DNA from: an uncultured Bacilli bacterium
GTDB taxonomy: Bacteria > Bacillota_I > Bacilli_A > RF39 > UBA660
Length of the DNA stretch: 15,926 nucleotides
Reading direction: 5' to 3'
Assembly: GCA_934088535.1 (NCBI GenBank)
Contig: CAKOJC010000026.1
Span: 1-15,926 of the forward strand
A program made the translations under genes and the position numbers. Under the pieces are notes generated by a model. It was given only the letters and a program-made list of their open reading frames with translations. It searched no databases and had not been told where the DNA came from. This document shows positions 14,338 through 15,926 of the stretch, piece by piece (position 1 is the first letter of the stretch; each line of letters begins with the position of its first letter).

Positions 14338-14413
14338 TGTTATTCTATTATAAAATTATTTTATTACTAAATTTAATTTCTGTTTTTTGTGCTATGTACA
14401 TTAATATTTATGA

Positions 14414-14839
14414 TTATTCGTAAATTATGCCTTCTTTATATTTTTCAATGCATTTCTTACTTGGATTATATAAATTAGTTGGTAAATCATTTAAATCGAA
14501 CCATTTCCATTCTAATATTGTTTCTGGCTCCATTGCTTTTGCTTCTCCAGTGTATTCTTTTGCTATAAATCCAACAGTAACATAATGTGCAGTATCTGTC
14601 ATGTCATCTGATATACATAATAAATCTAGTTTTGTTGCTTTTAAACTTGTTTCTTCTTCTAGTTCTCTTTTTGCTGCATCAACTAATTTTTCCATGAATT
14701 CTACTTTTCCACCAGGCATTGTCCATGTTCCTTGACCTTGTAGTTCACTACTTGCTTTTTCTTTGTTTGGATTTCTTAATCCTAGTAATATTTTACTTTC
14801 TTTTAATACCATTACTCCTACACCTAAACCTGGTTTCAT
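14414..14839 (-). CDS. Nudix hydrolase
   Basis: This 141-residue Nudix-fold pyrophosphohydrolase would cleave a nucleoside diphosphate linked to another group, with divalent metal. The Nudix box runs from 44 to 66: Gly44, Glu50, then RELEEETSL (58-66) with the metal-binding Glu59, Glu62 and Glu63. The box's near-invariant Gly is Ser65 here. Upstream is GTWTMPGGKVEFME, and downstream the EWKWFDLNDLP ending usual for MutT/NTP-type members. NTPs, including damaged nucleotides, are the likely substrates, but the exact one cannot be told. The start is supported by GAGGTGA six bases upstream and a TGGTATAAT extended -10 promoter. It stands alone between the RhuM pseudogene and a terminator. The 78 bases after its stop hold no gene. 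Confidence 0.93.
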   Translation of the reverse strand: MKPGLGVGVMVLKESKILLGLRNPNKEKASSELQGQGTWTMPGGKVEFMEKLVDAAKRELEEETSLKATKLDLLCISDDMTDTAHYVTVGFIAKEYTGEAKAMEPETILEWKWFDLNDLPTNLYNPSKKCIEKYKEGIIYE

Positions 14840-14859
14840 TTATCTTCACCTCTACGCTG

Positions 14860-14868
14860 ATTATACCA
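14860..14868 (-). promoter_or_regulatory. Extended -10 promoter of the Nudix gene
   Basis: The minus strand reads TGGTATAAT (TATAAT at 14865-14860 plus the TGn extension), 20 bases before the start codon and just ahead of GAGGTGA. There is no convincing -35. Confidence 0.65.
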
Positions 14869-14926
14869 TAGTTTAAGTCGTGTGCACTAGTATATTTAAA
14901 AATTAAACATATATATTCTTATTTTT

Positions 14927-15729
14927 TTATTTTGTTAGGAAGTTAATAATTAAATCAATTAATATTTCTTTTTCTTTTCCATCAATAAAGACATGATGTT
15001 TAACAATCATATACAAGAAATTAGATGCTTTTTCTTCGATGCTTTTGTACACATCATTTTCATCAAATGTTTGATAGATATTTCCAATTATTGCCTGTAA
15101 TCCTTTATCTTTTTCAATAGCAAAAATATCACTTTCTTCATTAAATCTTAATTTATTAATAATGTCTAAACAATCTTCATATTTAATTTGTTCTTTACTA
15201 TTACTTCCTTTAGGCTTTGATAATGTTTTATGATCGTAATCATCTAAAAGATTAAGCGCTTTTGAATAGTTGCCTATAACTTTTAATATTTCCCTGCATC
15301 ACCATTATTTAGTTTTCCATCTATTCTATTAGCAATATCTATAAGTTTAACTGTTTTTTCCAAATATTCTAATCTTTTTTGATTAATTGCATAACCTTTA
15401 ATCATATAGTCTTTTAGTATTTGACTTGCCCATTTTCTAAAAATAATACCATTTCGACTTTTAACACGATAACCAACACTAATTATTACATTTAAATTAT
15501 AATAATTTGTTGGCTTTCCATTAAATTCGGAATTTCCAAATTTAGTCATAGTTTGTTCTTGAGTGCATTCTTCTTCTTTGTAAATATTTTTTATGTGTTC
15601 GTTGATAGTTGATTTTGCTTTTCCAAATAACTTTGCCATTTGGTCTTGACTCAACCATACTGTTTCATCCTTCATATTAACTTCTAATTTTACCTTTTGA
15701 TTTTCAAATAAAATTATTTCGTTTTTCAT
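14927..15729 (-). pseudogene. rhuM: RhuM-family gene, frameshifted and internally deleted
   Basis: The first 148 codons (15729-15283) are a typical RhuM N-terminus: VWLSQDQMAKLFGKAKSTINEHIKNIY, then YYNLNVIISVGYRVKS and FRKWASQILKDYMIKGYAINQKRL. The frame then stops at NNGDAGKY. Shifting by one base near 15291-15297 continues the family sequence without a stop: REILKVIGNYSKALNLLDDYDH, SDIFAIEKDKGLQAIIGNIYQTF and EEKASNFLYMIVKHHVFIDG, ending in FLTK and a TAA at 14927-14929. The family usually continues through a Fic-like core (H-x-F-x-D-G-N-K-R and about 45-50 more residues). Here HHVFIDG runs directly into KEKEILIDLIINFL, which looks like the normal extreme C-terminus, so the core appears deleted. 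Reassembled, it is about 266 codons against roughly 330 in intact members. AGGAGG precedes the start by eight bases. RhuM genes are typical accessory-island genes of uncertain function. Confidence 0.85.
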
Positions 15730-15746
15730 TGTTTTATCCTCCTAAT

Positions 15747-15752
15747 ATTATA
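15747..15752 (-). promoter_or_regulatory. Possible -10 of the RhuM pseudogene
   Basis: There is a perfect TATAAT on the minus strand, 17 bases before the start codon and 3 bases before AGGAGG. This leaves almost no leader, and no -35 is evident. This is a low-confidence site. Confidence 0.35.
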
Positions 15753-15789
15753 GTTAGACAAAACTTTATAAAACACTTCAAATTACATT

Positions 15790-15814
15790 TAAAAAGTATT
15801 AGTTTCCTAATACT
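15790..15814 (-). terminator. Terminator of the partial right-edge gene (copy B of the repeated hairpin)
   Basis: A perfect 8-bp stem AGTATTAG/CTAATACT with a GAAA tetraloop is followed on the minus strand by TTTTAAAT. Its first bases overlap the TAG stop of the upstream gene. Confidence 0.75.
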
Positions 15815-15817
15815 ATT
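15791..15817 (-). repeat. Repeated terminator hairpin, copy B
   Basis: This is the partner of the copy at 14311-14337, in direct orientation. Together the two copies bracket the Nudix gene and the RhuM pseudogene. Confidence 0.65.
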
Positions 15818-15926
15818 TTGTTAGAGATACTACTGATGTTGATGATGCTACTTTAAGAAGCTCTTCGTTCGTTAGGTTTTCACCTATGATGTAGTAATCT
15901 TTTCCATTCATATTCCAATTTAGAGA
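15813..15926 (-). CDS. C-terminal 37 codons of an unidentified protein, truncated by the right edge
   Basis: The minus strand is open from the last base of the window to a TAG at 15813-15815. The peptide contains NWNMNGKDYYIIGENLT and then NEELLKVASSTSVVSLTK. The pattern W-x-x-x-G-x-x-Y-x-I-x-G-x-L-(S/T)-x-E-E-L-L-K-x-A resembles the end of DUF4367-type exported or anti-sigma-associated domains in Bacillota, but 37 residues are too few for a firm call. That it is coding is supported by the codon pattern and by the stop codon running straight into a terminator hairpin, the arrangement seen at several other gene ends here. Confidence 0.6.
   Translation of the reverse strand, partial: SLNWNMNGKDYYIIGENLTNEELLKVASSTSVVSLTK

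Noticed and set aside
14927..15282. Independent gene in the second half of the RhuM region
   Set aside because: The translation continues the RhuM family sequence in a shifted frame and has no start codon with a ribosome binding site, so it is part of the pseudogene.
1..15926. CRISPR array, insertion sequence, rRNA, riboswitch or T-box
   Set aside because: No spaced direct repeats, transposase motifs, rRNA core sequence or conserved T-box/riboswitch elements were found by reading; hisS has no leader of its own.

Overview
This window is very AT-rich, densely packed and almost entirely minus-strand. It reads as chromosome of a Gram-positive bacterium of the Bacillota, most likely one of the AT-rich Bacilli or Mollicute-related gut lineages. 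The evidence is a ParC/ParE pair closest in motif content to Gram-positive topoisomerase IV, strong AGGAGG-type ribosome binding sites, CCA-encoding tRNA genes, an FtsA-FtsZ pair, and short intergenic gaps with U-tailed hairpins. Tryptophan is read from TGG, and rimM ends in TGA exactly where trmD begins. This argues for genetic code 11 rather than the Mycoplasma code 4. The species cannot be named from the sequence.

Layout from left to right (all minus strand unless stated). 1-4199: topoisomerase IV, with parE first and parC second in the transcript; parC runs off the left edge. 4287-5012: a three-segment membrane protein with an acidic tail (DUF5684-like). 5174-5334: the only plus-strand genes, tRNA-Ile(GAU) and tRNA-Glu(UUC), with their own promoter and terminator. 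5430-9697: a six-gene operon transcribed right to left: YgjP-type metallopeptidase, SpoU/TrmH rRNA methyltransferase, rimM, trmD, an unknown 152-residue protein, and hisS. 9769-11298: a membrane-anchored surface protein with degenerate InlB-type repeats. 11417-13721: the ftsA-ftsZ operon. 13768-14268: a small membrane-anchored beta-rich protein. 14414-14839: a Nudix hydrolase. 14927-15729: a broken RhuM-family gene. 15813-15926: the last 37 codons of an unidentified gene.

Most of the window is housekeeping: chromosome decatenation (ParC/ParE), ribosome and tRNA maturation plus His-tRNA charging (RimM, TrmD, TrmH-type enzyme, HisRS), and the cell-division ring (FtsA tethers FtsZ to the membrane). 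The segment 14336-15794 looks accessory: a Nudix gene and a decayed RhuM gene lie between two nearly identical terminator hairpins.

I see no clear new defence or mobile system. The points most worth a second look are: an asparagine in ParE at the position where Asp-to-Asn is a known quinolone-resistance change; an archaeal/eukaryotic-type HisRS in a bacterial operon; a RhuM gene with a frameshift and an apparent deletion of its Fic-like core; the duplicated terminator hairpin flanking the accessory segment; and repeated overlap of stop codons, terminators and downstream promoters.
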